Origin: Cyanobium sp. T1B-Tous
GTDB lineage: Bacteria; Cyanobacteriota; Cyanobacteriia; PCC-6307; Cyanobiaceae
Direction of reading: 5' to 3'
Assembly: GCF_024345475.1 (NCBI RefSeq)
Contig: NZ_JAGQBE010000001.1
Location: forward strand, 1 to 64,000
Length of the DNA stretch: 64,000 nt
Part shown: positions 7,585 through 16,953 of the stretch, one piece after another
How the letters are laid out: each line of letters opens with the position of its first letter
Position numbering within the stretch: position 1 is the first letter of the stretch
Notes under the pieces: model-generated
What the model was told of the DNA's origin: nothing
Seen by the model: the letters and a program-made list of their open reading frames with translations, nothing else
Database searches by the model: none
Made by a program: the position numbers and the translations under genes

Positions 7585-8089
7585 GGCGGGTGTCGACGCC
7601 GGTGATCGGGTTGGTGCCCTCGGCGTCGCGGCAGAGGGAGCGCTGGTCCACCCGGTCGATCAGGGCGTCGCTGAAGTCGGCATCGGTGACCGTGGCGCCG
7701 CGGAAGCTGCTGCCCGAGGCGATGGCGCCGCTGAGAATCGCTCCGCTGAGATCGGCTCCGGACAGGTCGACTTTGTCCATCAGGGTGCCGCTGAGGTCGG
7801 CGCCGGCGAAGTTGGCCTCCGGGAAGGCGGCCTGGGTGAGGATCGCGCCGTGCAGATCGGCGCCACTGAAGTTGGCGTGGCGGCCCGTGGCCCCGGCGAA
7901 GGAGGTGTTGGCCAGGTTTTGGCCGCTGAAATCCTGCTCGTTTTGGTTGGTGAGCGTGTAGTCCACCCCGGAGAACTCGGCGGCCGCCGGCAGCGGCGCC
8001 AGTCCCAGCAGCCCGATCAGCACCAGGAGGGCCAGGCCCAGGCTGCGCCGGCGCAGGGCGGTAGCCAGTCGGCCGAGGAGGGGGGACAT
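7568..8089 (-). CDS. Secreted pentapeptide-repeat protein
   Basis: 173 residues. A long signal peptide (RRR, then a leucine-rich core, ending PAAAEF about residue 38) is followed by a right-handed pentapeptide helix from about residue 51 to 145 of A(D/N)LSG-type units (FSGADLHGAIL, FAGADLSGTL, VDLSGADLSGA). A short tail contains a Cys pair (SLCRDAEG, LSLGC) that could form a disulphide. This is the layout of lumenal or periplasmic pentapeptide proteins of cyanobacteria. The ligand and role are unknown. The gene is convergent with, and overlaps, the FAD oxidoreductase by 17 bp. Confidence 0.85.
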   Translation of the reverse strand: MSPLLGRLATALRRRSLGLALLVLIGLLGLAPLPAAAEFSGVDYTLTNQNEQDFSGQNLANTSFAGATGRHANFSGADLHGAILTQAAFPEANFAGADLSGTLMDKVDLSGADLSGAILSGAIASGSSFRGATVTDADFSDALIDRVDQRSLCRDAEGTNPITGVDTRLSLGC

Positions 8090-8120
8090 GGGGAGCAGGG
8101 CCGCGGCCCCTCACTCTGGC

Positions 8121-9377
8121 TCAGCCCACCCGTGGATTGCCCAGGAGGTGGCCGATCAGGTAGAGGGAGCCCGCCACCACAATCGGCGCCGGAGAGCTGG
8201 CCTGCTCGAGGCCCCTCTCCAGGTGCGGGGCGGGATGGAGCTGGGCGGCCAGGGCGGGGCAGGCGGCGGCCAGGGCCTCCGGACTCCAGCAGGGGTGGCC
8301 GGGCACCGGCACGATCCAGGCTTGGTCGGCGGGGCCCAGCAGGGCCTGGAGGATCTCCGGCCCCTGCTTGTTGGCCAGGATTCCCAGGACCCAGTGGCGC
8401 GGTCCGGGGGGCAGGCCATGGCGCTCCGGGTGGCCATCGAGTTCGGCCCGCAGGGCGATGGCGGCGGGGAGGTTGTGGGCCCCATCGACCAGCAGGGGCT
8501 GGTTGCGCCAGGTGAGCCGTTGCAGCCGGCCGGGCCAGCGGGCCGCCCAGAAGCCCTGGCGGATGGTGGCCGCGCTGATCGGCCAGCCCCGTTCCGCCAG
8601 GGCCTGCAGCATCCCCAGGGCCACGGCGCCGTTGGTCGCCTGCACGGCCCCGGGCAGCCCCAGGGGCCACTGCTGCCGATCCAGGGGCGCCACCCAGCGC
8701 AGCTCGGCCCCCACCGCCTCGGCCTGGGCCTCCAGCACCGCCGCCACGTCCGGGGTCTGGGGGGCGCTGATGGCCACGGCCCCGCGCTGGAGCACCCCCG
8801 CTTTTTCGGCGGCAATGCGGGCTGGATCCGGCCCGAGAAACTCGGCGTGGTCGAGCCCCACCGAGGCAAAGCCGATCACGGGCCGCTGGGGATGGCAGGT
8901 GGTGGCGTCGAGCCGGCCCCCCAGTCCCACCTCCAGCACCACCAGCTCGCAGTTCGCCTCTGCGAAGGCGAGGAAGGCCGCGGCGGTGACCAGCTCAAAG
9001 GGCGTGAGCTGGTGGTGGCGGGCGATCGGCGTGGCCGTTTCCAGGTGGCGGCGCAGGGCCGGGGCGGCAATTGGGGCATCGCCCAGCCGGATGCGCTCGG
9101 TCCAGCTCACCAGGTGCGGTGAGGTGTAGAGCCCGGCGCGGATGCCGCTGGCCAGCAGCGCCTGGTGCACCAGGGTGCAGATCGAGCCCTTGCCGTTGGT
9201 GCCGGCCACCTGCACGGCGGCGAAGCGGCGCTCGGGATGGCCCAGCTCGGCCAGGGCGGCCTGCAGGCGATCGAGGCCCAGGTCGACGCCGCGACGGCTG
9301 AAGGGCTCGATCAGGTCGGCGAAGTCGTCGGGCTCAGACGCCAATCCTGGTTCAGGCGCCAAGGCTGAGCAGGGCAC
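8121..9377 (-). CDS. folC: Folylpolyglutamate synthase / dihydrofolate synthase
   Basis: 418 residues. Mur-ligase-type ATPase that adds glutamate to dihydropteroate and folates. The P-loop GTNGKGS lies at 59-65, followed by the FolC-type SPHLVSWTERIRL region; EVGLGGRLDATT and DGAHN are also present, all family hallmarks. The chosen ATG at 9377 lies 26 bp inside the end of argD. The first ~15 residues are weakly conserved, so a later non-ATG start is possible. It is probably transcribed with argD, tRNA-Leu and murA. Confidence 0.93.
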   Translation of the reverse strand: MPCSALAPEPGLASEPDDFADLIEPFSRRGVDLGLDRLQAALAELGHPERRFAAVQVAGTNGKGSICTLVHQALLASGIRAGLYTSPHLVSWTERIRLGDAPIAAPALRRHLETATPIARHHQLTPFELVTAAAFLAFAEANCELVVLEVGLGGRLDATTCHPQRPVIGFASVGLDHAEFLGPDPARIAAEKAGVLQRGAVAISAPQTPDVAAVLEAQAEAVGAELRWVAPLDRQQWPLGLPGAVQATNGAVALGMLQALAERGWPISAATIRQGFWAARWPGRLQRLTWRNQPLLVDGAHNLPAAIALRAELDGHPERHGLPPGPRHWVLGILANKQGPEILQALLGPADQAWIVPVPGHPCWSPEALAAACPALAAQLHPAPHLERGLEQASSPAPIVVAGSLYLIGHLLGNPRVG

Positions 9378-10560
9378 GCTCGAGCCGGTCTACGGCGAGG
9401 CGTAGATGGCGCGGTTGGATCACCAGCGGCGGCACGAAGCGCACCACCTGGGGGCCAGCAGGCACCAGCAGAAGTCCCTGCTCCATGGCGGCCTTCACGA
9501 TCTCCGGAGCGCTCGGAGCCTCGGCCCGCAGAACCAGCCCCTGGAGCAGTCCCCAGCCCCGCACCCCCTCCAGCAGGGTTGGGTGGCGGCTCACCAATTC
9601 GGCCAGCAGCTCCTGCAGCAGCCCCCCCATCCGTTGCACATGGCTGAGCAGGTCTCGGCGCTCCAGCTCAGCCAGCACCGTGAGACCGGCCCGGCAGGCA
9701 AAGGGGTTGCCGCCGAAGGTGCTGGCGTGCTCCCCGGGGCGGAAGTGATCCACCGCGCTCTTCACCGCCAGGGCGCCGATCGGGATGCCGCCGCCCAGGC
9801 CCTTGGCCAGGGTGATCGCATCGGGCTCCACCCCCAGCTGTTCGTAGCCCCAGAGCTGGCCGCTGCGGCCGACGCCGATCTGCACCTCATCGAAGATCAG
9901 CAGGATGTTGTGGGCGTCGCAGAGCTCCCGCACCCGTTGGAAGAAGGCGCGGTTGCCGGGGTGCACCCCGCCCTCGCCCTGGATCGGCTCCAGCAGCACG
10001 GCGGCCACCCGCGGACCCTGCACCTCGCAGGTGGCCAGCAGGGCTTCGAAGGCGGCCGTGTCGTTGTAGGGGAAATAGCGGAAGCCCTGCACCATCGGCT
10101 CGAAGCCCTGGTGGTACTTCGGCTGGCCCGTGGCGGTGACGGCGGCCAGGGTGCGGCCGTGGAAACTGGCCTGGGCCGTGAGGATCAGTGGTGCCAGGCC
10201 TTCCCCGGACGCTCCCGTGGTGGGGATGCCGCGCACCGTGTGGCCGTGCTTGCGCGCCAGCTTGATGGCGGCCTCGTTGGCTTCGGCGCCGGAGTTGCAG
10301 AAGAAGACCCGATCCAGGCAGCTCCGGGCTGTGATGGCGGCGGCCAGCTCCTCCTGTTCGGGGATGCGGTAGAGGTTTGAGACGTGCTGGAGCTTGCCCA
10401 GCTGGCGGCCCAGGGACCGCTGCATCCGCCGGTCGCTGTGGCCCAGGGTGCAGACGGCGATGCCGGCTACGCAGTCGAGGTAGCGCTTGCCCGTGCTGTC
10501 CCAAACCCACACCCCCCGGCCCCGGGTGAGGCTGATCGGGAAGCGGGCGTAGGTGTCCAT
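9352..10560 (-). CDS. argD: Acetylornithine aminotransferase (class III PLP enzyme)
   Basis: 402 residues from ATG 10560. The frame is open upstream only because it runs through the tRNA-Leu gene. PLP-site features: NSGAEANEAAIKLAR (89-103), the LIFDEVQIGVGR aspartate motif (221-232) and catalytic K253 in LAKGLGGG. The GRTLAA and STFGGNPF stretches match ArgD. It converts N-acetylglutamate semialdehyde to N-acetylornithine in arginine synthesis. If the DgcA/DgcN-like pair at 1.8-4 kb makes N-acetylglutamate, it would feed this same pathway. A related role as succinyl-diaminopimelate or ornithine aminotransferase is less likely. Confidence 0.92.
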   Translation of the reverse strand: MDTYARFPISLTRGRGVWVWDSTGKRYLDCVAGIAVCTLGHSDRRMQRSLGRQLGKLQHVSNLYRIPEQEELAAAITARSCLDRVFFCNSGAEANEAAIKLARKHGHTVRGIPTTGASGEGLAPLILTAQASFHGRTLAAVTATGQPKYHQGFEPMVQGFRYFPYNDTAAFEALLATCEVQGPRVAAVLLEPIQGEGGVHPGNRAFFQRVRELCDAHNILLIFDEVQIGVGRSGQLWGYEQLGVEPDAITLAKGLGGGIPIGALAVKSAVDHFRPGEHASTFGGNPFACRAGLTVLAELERRDLLSHVQRMGGLLQELLAELVSRHPTLLEGVRGWGLLQGLVLRAEAPSAPEIVKAAMEQGLLLVPAGPQVVRFVPPLVIQPRHLRLAVDRLERALLSLGA

Positions 10561-10601
10561 CACCGCTGAGGCGGACAGGCCTGAGCTGGTGATGGGCGAG
10601 A

Positions 10602-10683
10602 TGGGAGCGGTGGGACTCGAACCCACATGCCCGAAGGCGCTCGATTTTGAGTCGAGTCCGTCTACCAATTCCGGCACGCTCCC
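10602..10683 (-). tRNA. tRNA-Leu (CAA)
   Basis: Class II cloverleaf on the minus strand: acceptor GGGAGCG/CGCTCCC with discriminator A, D arm with AATTGGTAGAC, anticodon stem CTCGA/TCGAG around loop CTCAAAA (anticodon CAA), long variable arm CGCCTTCGGGCATG, and T loop TTCGAGT. No CCA is encoded. It starts 12 bases after the murA stop and precedes argD, so it is probably processed from a longer transcript. Confidence 0.95.
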
Positions 10684-10695
10684 GCAGTCGAGAGC

Positions 10696-12075
10696 TTAGG
10701 CGGCGATGCTGGCGCTGCTGCCCGGGGCGTTGACCCGCTCGATGCAGGCGCCGGCGGCGTTGAGCTTGCCCTCGAGATTCGCGTAGCCGCGATCCAGGAA
10801 TTCCAGGCCCCTCACGGTGGTGATGCCTTCGGCCGCCAGGCCGGCCAGCACCATGGCGGCGGAGGCCCGCAGGTCGGTGCCCTGCACCGGAGCGCCACTC
10901 AGGCGGGACACCCCTTCGACGAAGGCGGTGTTGCCCTGCATGCGGATGGCCGCGCCCATGCGCTGCAGCTCTGCCACGTGCTGCAGGCGGTTCTCGAAGA
11001 TGTTTTCGGTGATCACGCTGGTTCCCTTGGCCGTGGCCAGCAGGCTCATGAACGGAGCCTGGAGGTCGGTGGGGAAGCCGGGGAAGGGTTGGGTGCGCAG
11101 GTCAACGGCGTTGAGGTGGTCGGCCTTGAGGGTGAGGCCGATGCCGTCGTGCTCCAAGGTGCAGCCGGCTTCTTCCAGTTTGGTGAGCACGGCGCCGAGG
11201 TGCTCGGGGATCACCGGTGCCACGCGCAGGTGGGAGCGGGTGATGGCAGCGGCCAGCAGGAAGGTGCCGGCTTCGATGCGATCGGGGATCACGGCGTAGT
11301 CGGCGCCATGGAGGCGGTCCACCCCCACGATCGTGATGGTGGGGGTGCCGGCACCGCGCACCTTGGCTCCCATGGCGATCAGCAGACCGGCCAGATCCAC
11401 CACCTCCGGTTCCAGGGCGGCGTTGTCGATCACCGTCTCGCCATCGGCAAGGGCGGCCGCCATCATCAGGGTCTCGGTTGCCCCGACGCTGGGGCAGTCC
11501 ATGTGGATGCGGCCGCCGGTAAGGCGATGGCCACGGCCGGGCACCACCGCGGTGACGACCCCATGCTCAATGGTCACCTGGGCGCCCAGGGCTTTGAGCC
11601 CCTTGACGTGTTCCACCACGGGCCGGGTGCCGATCTGACAGCCGCCGGGCAGGGGCACCTTGGCCATGCCCATCCGGGCCAGCAGCGGGCCGATGCAGAA
11701 GAAGCTGGCCCTCAGGCTGTTCACCAGCTCATAGGGGGCGGTGGAGTTGTTGATGGCGTCGCCGTTGAGCTCCAGGGCATCGCCGTGGCGCACCACCCGA
11801 CCCCCGAGGCTGCCGAGCATCTCGCCCATGGCGGCGATGTCCGTCAAGGGCGGCACGTTGCGCAACCGGATCGTGTCGCGGGTGAGCAGGCAGGCGGCCA
11901 TCAGCACCAGGGCCGAATTCTTGGCGCCGCTCACCTCCAGCTCCCCGGACAGGCGCCGCCCGCCGCGGATCTCCAGCTGGGGATTGGCCGTGGTCTGAAA
12001 GGGGGTGGAGGTTTGGGTGGGGGAGGGGACAGCGATCAGGCCCATGGAACGACTGCCCAGCTCTAGAGACCGCAT
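10696..12075 (-). CDS. murA: UDP-N-acetylglucosamine 1-carboxyvinyltransferase
   Basis: First committed step of peptidoglycan synthesis: transfer of enolpyruvate from PEP to UDP-GlcNAc in the cytoplasm. 459 residues with an N-terminal extension of about 30 residues before [20 protein letters not shown], so the ATG encoding residue 11 may be the true start. The catalytic cysteine is present as C146 in [10 protein letters not shown], so the enzyme should be fosfomycin-type (Cys, not Asp). The C-terminal [17 protein letters not shown] and [13 protein letters not shown] segments are typical. It begins a minus-strand run murA - tRNA-Leu - argD - folC. Confidence 0.96.
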   Translation of the reverse strand: MRSLELGSRSMGLIAVPSPTQTSTPFQTTANPQLEIRGGRRLSGELEVSGAKNSALVLMAACLLTRDTIRLRNVPPLTDIAAMGEMLGSLGGRVVRHGDALELNGDAINNSTAPYELVNSLRASFFCIGPLLARMGMAKVPLPGGCQIGTRPVVEHVKGLKALGAQVTIEHGVVTAVVPGRGHRLTGGRIHMDCPSVGATETLMMAAALADGETVIDNAALEPEVVDLAGLLIAMGAKVRGAGTPTITIVGVDRLHGADYAVIPDRIEAGTFLLAAAITRSHLRVAPVIPEHLGAVLTKLEEAGCTLEHDGIGLTLKADHLNAVDLRTQPFPGFPTDLQAPFMSLLATAKGTSVITENIFENRLQHVAELQRMGAAIRMQGNTAFVEGVSRLSGAPVQGTDLRASAAMVLAGLAAEGITTVRGLEFLDRGYANLEGKLNAAGACIERVNAPGSSASIAA

Positions 12076-12090
12076 CTTGACAACAAACAG

Positions 12091-12127
12091 TGAGACCGTC
12101 TAGACGGCCGCCGTCCAAACTGTCTCA
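12091..12127. promoter_or_regulatory. Nested inverted repeats between murA and tRNA-Leu(CAG)
   Basis: Outer arms TGAGAC (12091-12096) and GTCTCA (12122-12127) enclose a perfect 12-bp palindrome CCGTCTAGACGG (12096-12107). The element is 16 bp before the murA ATG, in the murA/tRNA-Leu divergent gap. It could be an operator or a leader hairpin for murA. No known binding-site consensus is matched. Confidence 0.35.
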
Positions 12128-12211
12128 TCTGGTCCTCGTCTGGGTTGGCTCGAGTGGGGTGGCTGGTCGCGCGATGGCGTATGTTTTGCCAGTCGCTCCG
12201 GCGGCAGCCAC

Positions 12212-12295
12212 GCGGATGTGGCGGAATTGGTAGACGCGCTAGTTTCAGGTACTAGTGGCAGCAATGTCGTGGGAGTTCAAGTCTCCCCATCCGCA
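12212..12295 (+). tRNA. tRNA-Leu (CAG)
   Basis: Class II cloverleaf: acceptor GCGGATG/CATCCGC with discriminator A at 12295, D arm with AATTGGTAGAC, anticodon stem CTAGT/ACTAG around TTCAGGT (anticodon CAG), a long variable arm, and T loop TTCAAGT. No CCA is encoded. The start codon of the next protein gene lies only 9 bases after the tRNA. Confidence 0.95.
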
Positions 12296-12304
12296 CTTTT
12301 ATCC

Positions 12305-12553
12305 ATGATCGTCCTCAAGATCACCAACGCCTCTGAGGTGATGGCCTCGAAGCTGGGCAAGTTTCTTGAGAGCCTTACCCCCGAAGGTCTCGATCAGTCG
12401 ACGATCGAGGACATCGTGCTGAAAAAGCTGGTCCAGAATCTGCAGGCCGAAGGCCTCAAGGGGGAAGTGGCCTCCGTTCGCGGCCTGGATCTCGACGGCA
12501 AGGACCTGAACATTCACGACGGTCTGCACGTGCGGCGTCACCAGGCCTTCTGA
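12305..12553 (+). CDS. Small conserved protein of picocyanobacteria, function unknown
   Basis: 82 residues from ATG 12305; the frame stays open upstream through the tRNA, which is not coding. The protein is soluble, with no signal or membrane segment. It has an N-terminal beta-like segment (MIVLKITNA), a helical middle with an LDQST(I/V)EDIVL motif, and a charged C terminus ending in HVRRHQAF. I recall similar short proteins next to tRNA-Leu or rRNA methyltransferase genes in marine Synechococcus, but know no function. It lies 1 base before the methyltransferase GTG, so coupling is likely. Confidence 0.8.
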   Translation: MIVLKITNASEVMASKLGKFLESLTPEGLDQSTIEDIVLKKLVQNLQAEGLKGEVASVRGLDLDGKDLNIHDGLHVRRHQAF

Positions 12554-12554
12554 G

Positions 12555-13385
12555 GTGGTTCCCGGCGAGGAGCTCCTGAACGGCCTGGAGCCGATCACCA
12601 GCCGCCGCAACCCGCTGGTGAAACGGCTGCGTCAGCTCCATGACGCCCGCGGACGACGGGAGGAGGGCCTGATCCTGCTGGAGGGCACCCACCTGCTGCA
12701 GGAGGTGCTGCGGCTCCAGCTCCATCCCCGGGATCTGCTGGTCACTCCGGCCTGGCTGGAGGCCCACCCCGCCCTGGTCGGGGCCCTGCCGCAGGGATGG
12801 GAGCGCCGGTTGGTGAGCGAGGAGGTGCTGGAGGCCGTGGCCACGACCCGCCAGCCCGATGGGGTGGTGCTCACCCTGCCGCCGCCGACTCCGGCGCAGG
12901 ATGCTCCAGCACCCTTCGTGCTGGCCCTCGATGGCCTGCAGGATCCCGGCAATCTCGGCACTCTCATGCGCACGGCCCTGGCGGCTGGAGTGGGAGCCCT
13001 GTGGTTGGGCGATGGGGCCGATCCCTTCCAGCCCAAGGTGCTGCGGGCTTCCGCCGGGGCGGCCCTGGCCCTGCCGCTGCGGCGGGGGAGTCGGCTGGAG
13101 CTGGAGCAGTGGCTGGCGGCGGCGGCGGCCGCGGGCTGGCAGGTGGTGGTGACCCTGCTGCCCGGGGCAGGGCCGCTGCCGCCCCAGCCTTACTGGCAGC
13201 TCGACTGGACCCGACCCACCGTCTTGCTGCTGGGCAATGAGGGGGCCGGCATCTCCCCCGCACTCGCTGCCCTGGCCAGCCAGCGGGTCACCATTCCCCA
13301 CAGCCCTGCTGTGGAATCCCTGAATGTGGCGGTGGCCGCGGCTCCGCTGCTGCTGGAGCGCCTGCGCCAGCGGGCCGGAACCTGA
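12555..13385 (+). CDS. SpoU/TrmH-family RNA methyltransferase
   Basis: 276 residues, GTG start. The N-terminal substrate-binding domain begins ITSRRNPLVKRLRQL, as in RlmB/TrmH-type 2'-O-methyltransferases. The knotted SPOUT domain carries the three motifs: LDGLQDPGNLGTLMRTA, LLLGNEGAGIS and IPHSPAVESLNVAVA. These form the AdoMet-binding trefoil and catalytic Arg/Ser. Likely substrates are a ribose in 23S rRNA or tRNA; the precise site is not predictable from sequence. It lies immediately downstream of the small protein gene and 38 bp before lpdA. Confidence 0.92.
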   Translation: MVPGEELLNGLEPITSRRNPLVKRLRQLHDARGRREEGLILLEGTHLLQEVLRLQLHPRDLLVTPAWLEAHPALVGALPQGWERRLVSEEVLEAVATTRQPDGVVLTLPPPTPAQDAPAPFVLALDGLQDPGNLGTLMRTALAAGVGALWLGDGADPFQPKVLRASAGAALALPLRRGSRLELEQWLAAAAAAGWQVVVTLLPGAGPLPPQPYWQLDWTRPTVLLLGNEGAGISPALAALASQRVTIPHSPAVESLNVAVAAAPLLLERLRQRAGT

Positions 13386-13423
13386 CGGGGGAGAATGCCC
13401 GGCAACAACCGCAGTGCTGCCCG

Positions 13424-14896
13424 GTGAGCGACGCCCCCCTCCACGGATCAGGTTTCGACTACGACGTGATCGTGATCGGTGCCGGTTACGGCGGTTTCGA
13501 CGCGGCCAAACACGCCGCTGACCATGGCCTGCGTACGGCGATCATCGAGAGCCGGGACATGGGTGGCACCTGCGTGAACCGCGGCTGCGTGCCCTCCAAA
13601 GCCCTGCTGGCCGCCAGTGGCCGCGTGCGGGAGTTGGCGGATGCCGAGCACCTCGCCGGCTTCGGTATCCATGCGGCTCCGGTGCGCTTTGAGCGTCAGA
13701 AGATCGCCGACCACGCCAACCAGCTGGTGGCCACGATCCGCACCAATCTCACCAAGACCCTGGAGCGTGCCGGCGTCACCATCATCCGTGGCACGGGCCG
13801 CTTGGAGGGCAGCCAGCGCGTGGGGGTGCGGGAGATCAACGGGGTGGATCGGGTGCTCAAGGCCCGTGAGGTGATCCTGGCCACGGGCTCGGAGCCCTTC
13901 GTGCCCCGCGGCATCGAGACCGACGGCCGCACCGTGTTCACCAGCGATGAGGCGGTGAACCTGGAGTGGCTGCCCCGCTGGCTGGCCATCATCGGCAGCG
14001 GCTACATCGGCCTGGAGTTTGCCGATGTGTACACGGCCCTCGGCTGTGAGGTGACGATGATCGAAGCCCTGGATCGGGTGATGCCCACCTTCGATCCCGA
14101 CATCGCCAAGATCGCCGCCCGCAACCTGATTGACGGCCGCGACATCGACGCCCGGGCCGGTGTGCTGGCCCAGTCGGTGCAGCCTGGCGCCCCGGTGCGG
14201 ATCGAGCTGGTGGACATGCAGACCCGGGAGCCGGTGGAGACCCTCGAGGTGGATGCGGTGCTGGTGGCCACGGGGCGGGTGCCCAGCAGCGCCGAGCTCA
14301 ACCTGGCCTCGGTGGCCGTGGAGACCGAGCGGGGCTTCATTCCGGTGGATGACCGGATGCGGGTGCTGGTGGGCGGCGAGCCCGTACCCCACCTCTGGGC
14401 CGTCGGGGATGTCACCGGCAAGATGATGCTGGCCCACACGGCCGCTGCCCAGGGCACCGTGGCCGTGGACAACATCCTGGGCCACAGCCGCAGCATCGAC
14501 TACCGCTCCATCCCGGCGGCCACCTTCACCCATCCGGAGATCAGCTCGGTGGGCCTGAGCGAGGCCGATGCCAAGGCGCTGGCAGCCCAGGAGGGTTTCG
14601 AGCTGGGCGCGGTGCGCAGCTACTTCAAGGCCAATTCCAAGGCTCTGGCCGAGCTCGACAGCGATGGCCTGATGAAGTTGCTGTTCAACAAGGCCACCGG
14701 CGAGGTGCTCGGGGCCCACATCTACGGCCTCCATGCCGCCGACCTGATCCAGGAGATCGCCAACGCCGTGGCCCGTCGCCAGAGCGTGGTGCAACTGGCC
14801 ACCGAGGTGCACACCCACCCCACCCTCAGCGAGGTGGTGGAAGTGGCCTACAAGCAGGCCGCTGCGGCCATGCTTCCCGCCGCCGTGGGGGCCTGA
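13424..14896 (+). CDS. lpdA: Dihydrolipoamide dehydrogenase (E3)
   Basis: FAD flavoprotein that reoxidises dihydrolipoyl groups of pyruvate dehydrogenase and glycine decarboxylase using NAD. 490 residues, GTG start. FAD-binding GAGYGGF at 19-25, redox-active disulphide C50/C55 in [15 protein letters not shown]-binding [12 protein letters not shown], a second FAD motif [10 protein letters not shown], and the C-terminal catalytic H-x4-E in HPTLSEVVE are all present. trpC begins 2 bases after the stop. No other subunit of the complexes lies nearby. Confidence 0.95.
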   Translation: MSDAPLHGSGFDYDVIVIGAGYGGFDAAKHAADHGLRTAIIESRDMGGTCVNRGCVPSKALLAASGRVRELADAEHLAGFGIHAAPVRFERQKIADHANQLVATIRTNLTKTLERAGVTIIRGTGRLEGSQRVGVREINGVDRVLKAREVILATGSEPFVPRGIETDGRTVFTSDEAVNLEWLPRWLAIIGSGYIGLEFADVYTALGCEVTMIEALDRVMPTFDPDIAKIAARNLIDGRDIDARAGVLAQSVQPGAPVRIELVDMQTREPVETLEVDAVLVATGRVPSSAELNLASVAVETERGFIPVDDRMRVLVGGEPVPHLWAVGDVTGKMMLAHTAAAQGTVAVDNILGHSRSIDYRSIPAATFTHPEISSVGLSEADAKALAAQEGFELGAVRSYFKANSKALAELDSDGLMKLLFNKATGEVLGAHIYGLHAADLIQEIANAVARRQSVVQLATEVHTHPTLSEVVEVAYKQAAAAMLPAAVGA

Positions 14897-14897
14897 G

Positions 14898-15782
14898 ATG
14901 GAGATCCGTCGCCGGCCCCCCAACCCCAAGGTGAAGGTGGCCTTCCTGGAATACGCCATCCCCCACGAGGACGAGGCCCCACGCCACATCCTCGAAGAAA
15001 TCGTGTGGGCCAAGGACCGTGAAGTGGCTGTGGCCCGCGAACGAGTGCCCCTCGAGAAGCTCAAGCAGCAGGTGGCCGAGTTGCCGGCGCCCCGCGATTT
15101 TCTGGCGGCCCTACGGGCCAGCTGCCGCAAACCGGCGGTGATCGCCGAGGTGAAGAAGGCCAGCCCCAGCAAGGGGGTGATCCGCGAGGATTTCGACCCG
15201 GAAGCCATCGCCAAGGGCTACGCCGCCGGAGGCGCCAGTTGCCTCTCGGTGCTCACCGATAAGCCGTTTTTCCAGGGGGGCTTTGAGGTGCTGGTGCAGG
15301 TGCGCCAGGTGGTGGAGCTGCCCCTGCTCTGCAAGGACTTCATTCTCAGCCCTTACCAGCTGTACCAGGCCCGCGCCGCCGGAGCCGATGCGGCCCTGTT
15401 GATCGCCGCGATCCTCACGGATGTGGACATGGCCTACCTGCTCAAGGTGGCCAAGGCCCTGGGATTGGCGGTGCTGGTGGAGGTGCACGACGGGGAGGAG
15501 CTGGAGCGGGTGCTGGCCCTCGACGGGGTGGAGCTGATCGGCATCAACAACCGGGATCTGGCCACCTTCCACACGGACCTGGCCACCACCGAGCAGCTCA
15601 CCGCCCGTTACGGCGACCAGATCCGCGCCAAGGGTTGCCTGCTGGTGAGCGAGTCGGGCCTGTTCAGCCGCGACGACCTCGATCGCGTGCAGAGCGCCGG
15701 CGCCGATGCGGTGCTGGTGGGCGAATCCCTGATGCGTCAGGCCGACGTCACGGCGGCGCTGGAAACCCTGATCGGGGGCTAG
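14898..15782 (+). CDS. trpC: Indole-3-glycerol phosphate synthase
   Basis: Closes the indole ring in tryptophan synthesis. 294 residues: an N-terminal extension of about 60 residues, usual in cyanobacteria, then the (beta/alpha)8 barrel. Catalytic stretches: [59 protein letters not shown] and [11 protein letters not shown]. It is sandwiched between lpdA (1 base gap) and a small membrane gene whose ATG follows the stop directly, so these genes form a dense operon although not a trp operon. Confidence 0.96.
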   Translation: MEIRRRPPNPKVKVAFLEYAIPHEDEAPRHILEEIVWAKDREVAVARERVPLEKLKQQVAELPAPRDFLAALRASCRKPAVIAEVKKASPSKGVIREDFDPEAIAKGYAAGGASCLSVLTDKPFFQGGFEVLVQVRQVVELPLLCKDFILSPYQLYQARAAGADAALLIAAILTDVDMAYLLKVAKALGLAVLVEVHDGEELERVLALDGVELIGINNRDLATFHTDLATTEQLTARYGDQIRAKGCLLVSESGLFSRDDLDRVQSAGADAVLVGESLMRQADVTAALETLIGG

Positions 15783-16145
15783 ATGTCCGATTCTCTGCCC
15801 CCGGTTCCAGGGTTACCCCCCAAGCCCCAACCCAGTCAGCAGGAGATTGAGGCGATTCTGGCCAGAACGGAGCGGGAGCACCGAGCCCGCTTTCCGGTGG
15901 AACAACGATCTCCTTTGGAGATCATTTCTAGCTGGCTTTCGCGTGGCATTGTCGCCCGGGTTCTATTTGGAATATCTGGGCTGATTTTGATCAATAATGG
16001 CCTTGCTGGAATGAAGACTAGGGCTGTATCCAACGACAGTTTGATTGCTGTCAGTATCAACAATCAAGGCGGTCAGTCGGTTGGGCTCGGCTTGGCGATG
16101 TTGGCTTTCGCCACCATGCCTTTCCCCGCCCGCAAACGCGATTGA
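15783..16145 (+). CDS. Small membrane protein of AT-rich composition, function unknown
   Basis: 120 residues. A proline-rich N terminus (PPVPGLPPKPQPS) precedes a charged helix (EIEAILARTEREHRARF), then two hydrophobic segments: VARVLFGISGLILINN (about 58-73) and GLGLAMLAFATMPF (about 101-114). The ATG follows the trpC stop directly. A hand count of 15961-16080 gives 52 G+C in 120 bases (43%), far below the surroundings, so the segment may be recently acquired or under different constraint. I recognise no domain. The open frame, junction with trpC and hydrophobic pattern support it being real. Confidence 0.65.
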   Translation: MSDSLPPVPGLPPKPQPSQQEIEAILARTEREHRARFPVEQRSPLEIISSWLSRGIVARVLFGISGLILINNGLAGMKTRAVSNDSLIAVSINNQGGQSVGLGLAMLAFATMPFPARKRD

Positions 16146-16198
16146 GGGAGCGGCGGATGCCTGGGCAGGCACCGGCCTGCCGTTGGTGGCGCCACAAC

Positions 16199-16226
16199 AA
16201 AAAGCCCCCGCCGTAGGGCGAGGGCT
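16199..16226 (-). terminator. Rho-independent terminator of rpsD
   Basis: On the minus strand a 10-bp stem AGCCCTCGCC / GGCGGGGGCT (one G-U pair) with loop CTAC is followed by five T residues. It lies 27 bp past the rpsD stop. In the plus direction it would be a hairpin without a T-run. Confidence 0.85.
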
Positions 16227-16252
16227 GGGAAACGACCCGGGCAGCCGCTGGA

Positions 16253-16861
16253 TCACACCTTGCGGGAGTAAAACTCCACCACCAGCAGTTCGTTGATCTC
16301 GAGGGCGACCCACTCGCGCTCGCACTTGCTGATCACCTTGGCGACGAGCTTGTTCTTGTCGAGCTCGAGGTGGGGCGGGATGTTGGCCAGACCCGGGAAT
16401 TCCAGGTTGCCTTCGGCCAGTTTCTTGCTTTGCTTGCGCTCGCGCACGGCCACCACATCGCCGGCCCTGCATTGGTAGCTGGGGATGTCCACGACGCGAC
16501 CATTCACGGTCACGTGGCCATGGTTCACCAGCTGACGGGCACCGGGCACGGTGGGGCCGAAGCCGAGGCGGAAACAGATGTTGTCGAGACGGTTCTCGAG
16601 CAGTTTGAGCAGGTTGGTTCCGGTGGAACCCTCCTGGGCACGGGCTTTCTTGACGTAGCGAACCAGCTGACGTTCGGAAATGCCGTAGTTGAAGCGAAGC
16701 TTCTGCTTCTCTTCGAGGCGGATGGCGTATTCGGAGCGCTTGCGACGGGCTTGGCCGTGCTGACCGGGGGGATAAGACCGCTTGGCGGACTTACGGGTGA
16801 GACCGGGAAGGTCTCCCAAGCGCCGCGTGATCCTCAGGCGAGGGCCGCGGTAGCGAGACAT
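16253..16861 (-). CDS. rpsD: 30S ribosomal protein S4
   Basis: 202 residues, standard bacterial length. It starts [20 protein letters not shown], with the [13 protein letters not shown] segment, and continues into the S4 RNA-binding domain [30 protein letters not shown]. It has no zinc-binding cysteines, so it is the C-minus type typical of cyanobacteria and plastids. A primary 16S rRNA binder that nucleates 30S body assembly. It stands alone here rather than in the alpha operon, as in other cyanobacteria, with its own terminator at 16199-16226. Confidence 0.98.
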   Translation of the reverse strand: MSRYRGPRLRITRRLGDLPGLTRKSAKRSYPPGQHGQARRKRSEYAIRLEEKQKLRFNYGISERQLVRYVKKARAQEGSTGTNLLKLLENRLDNICFRLGFGPTVPGARQLVNHGHVTVNGRVVDIPSYQCRAGDVVAVRERKQSKKLAEGNLEFPGLANIPPHLELDKNKLVAKVISKCEREWVALEINELLVVEFYSRKV

Positions 16862-16953
16862 GAAGTCGAGTTCGAAGGACGAAGGGATCCCAAGGGGAGC
16901 CCCAATGGCGCTGCGGCATCGAGCATGCTGGGGAAACCCCGCAAACCCGCGCC

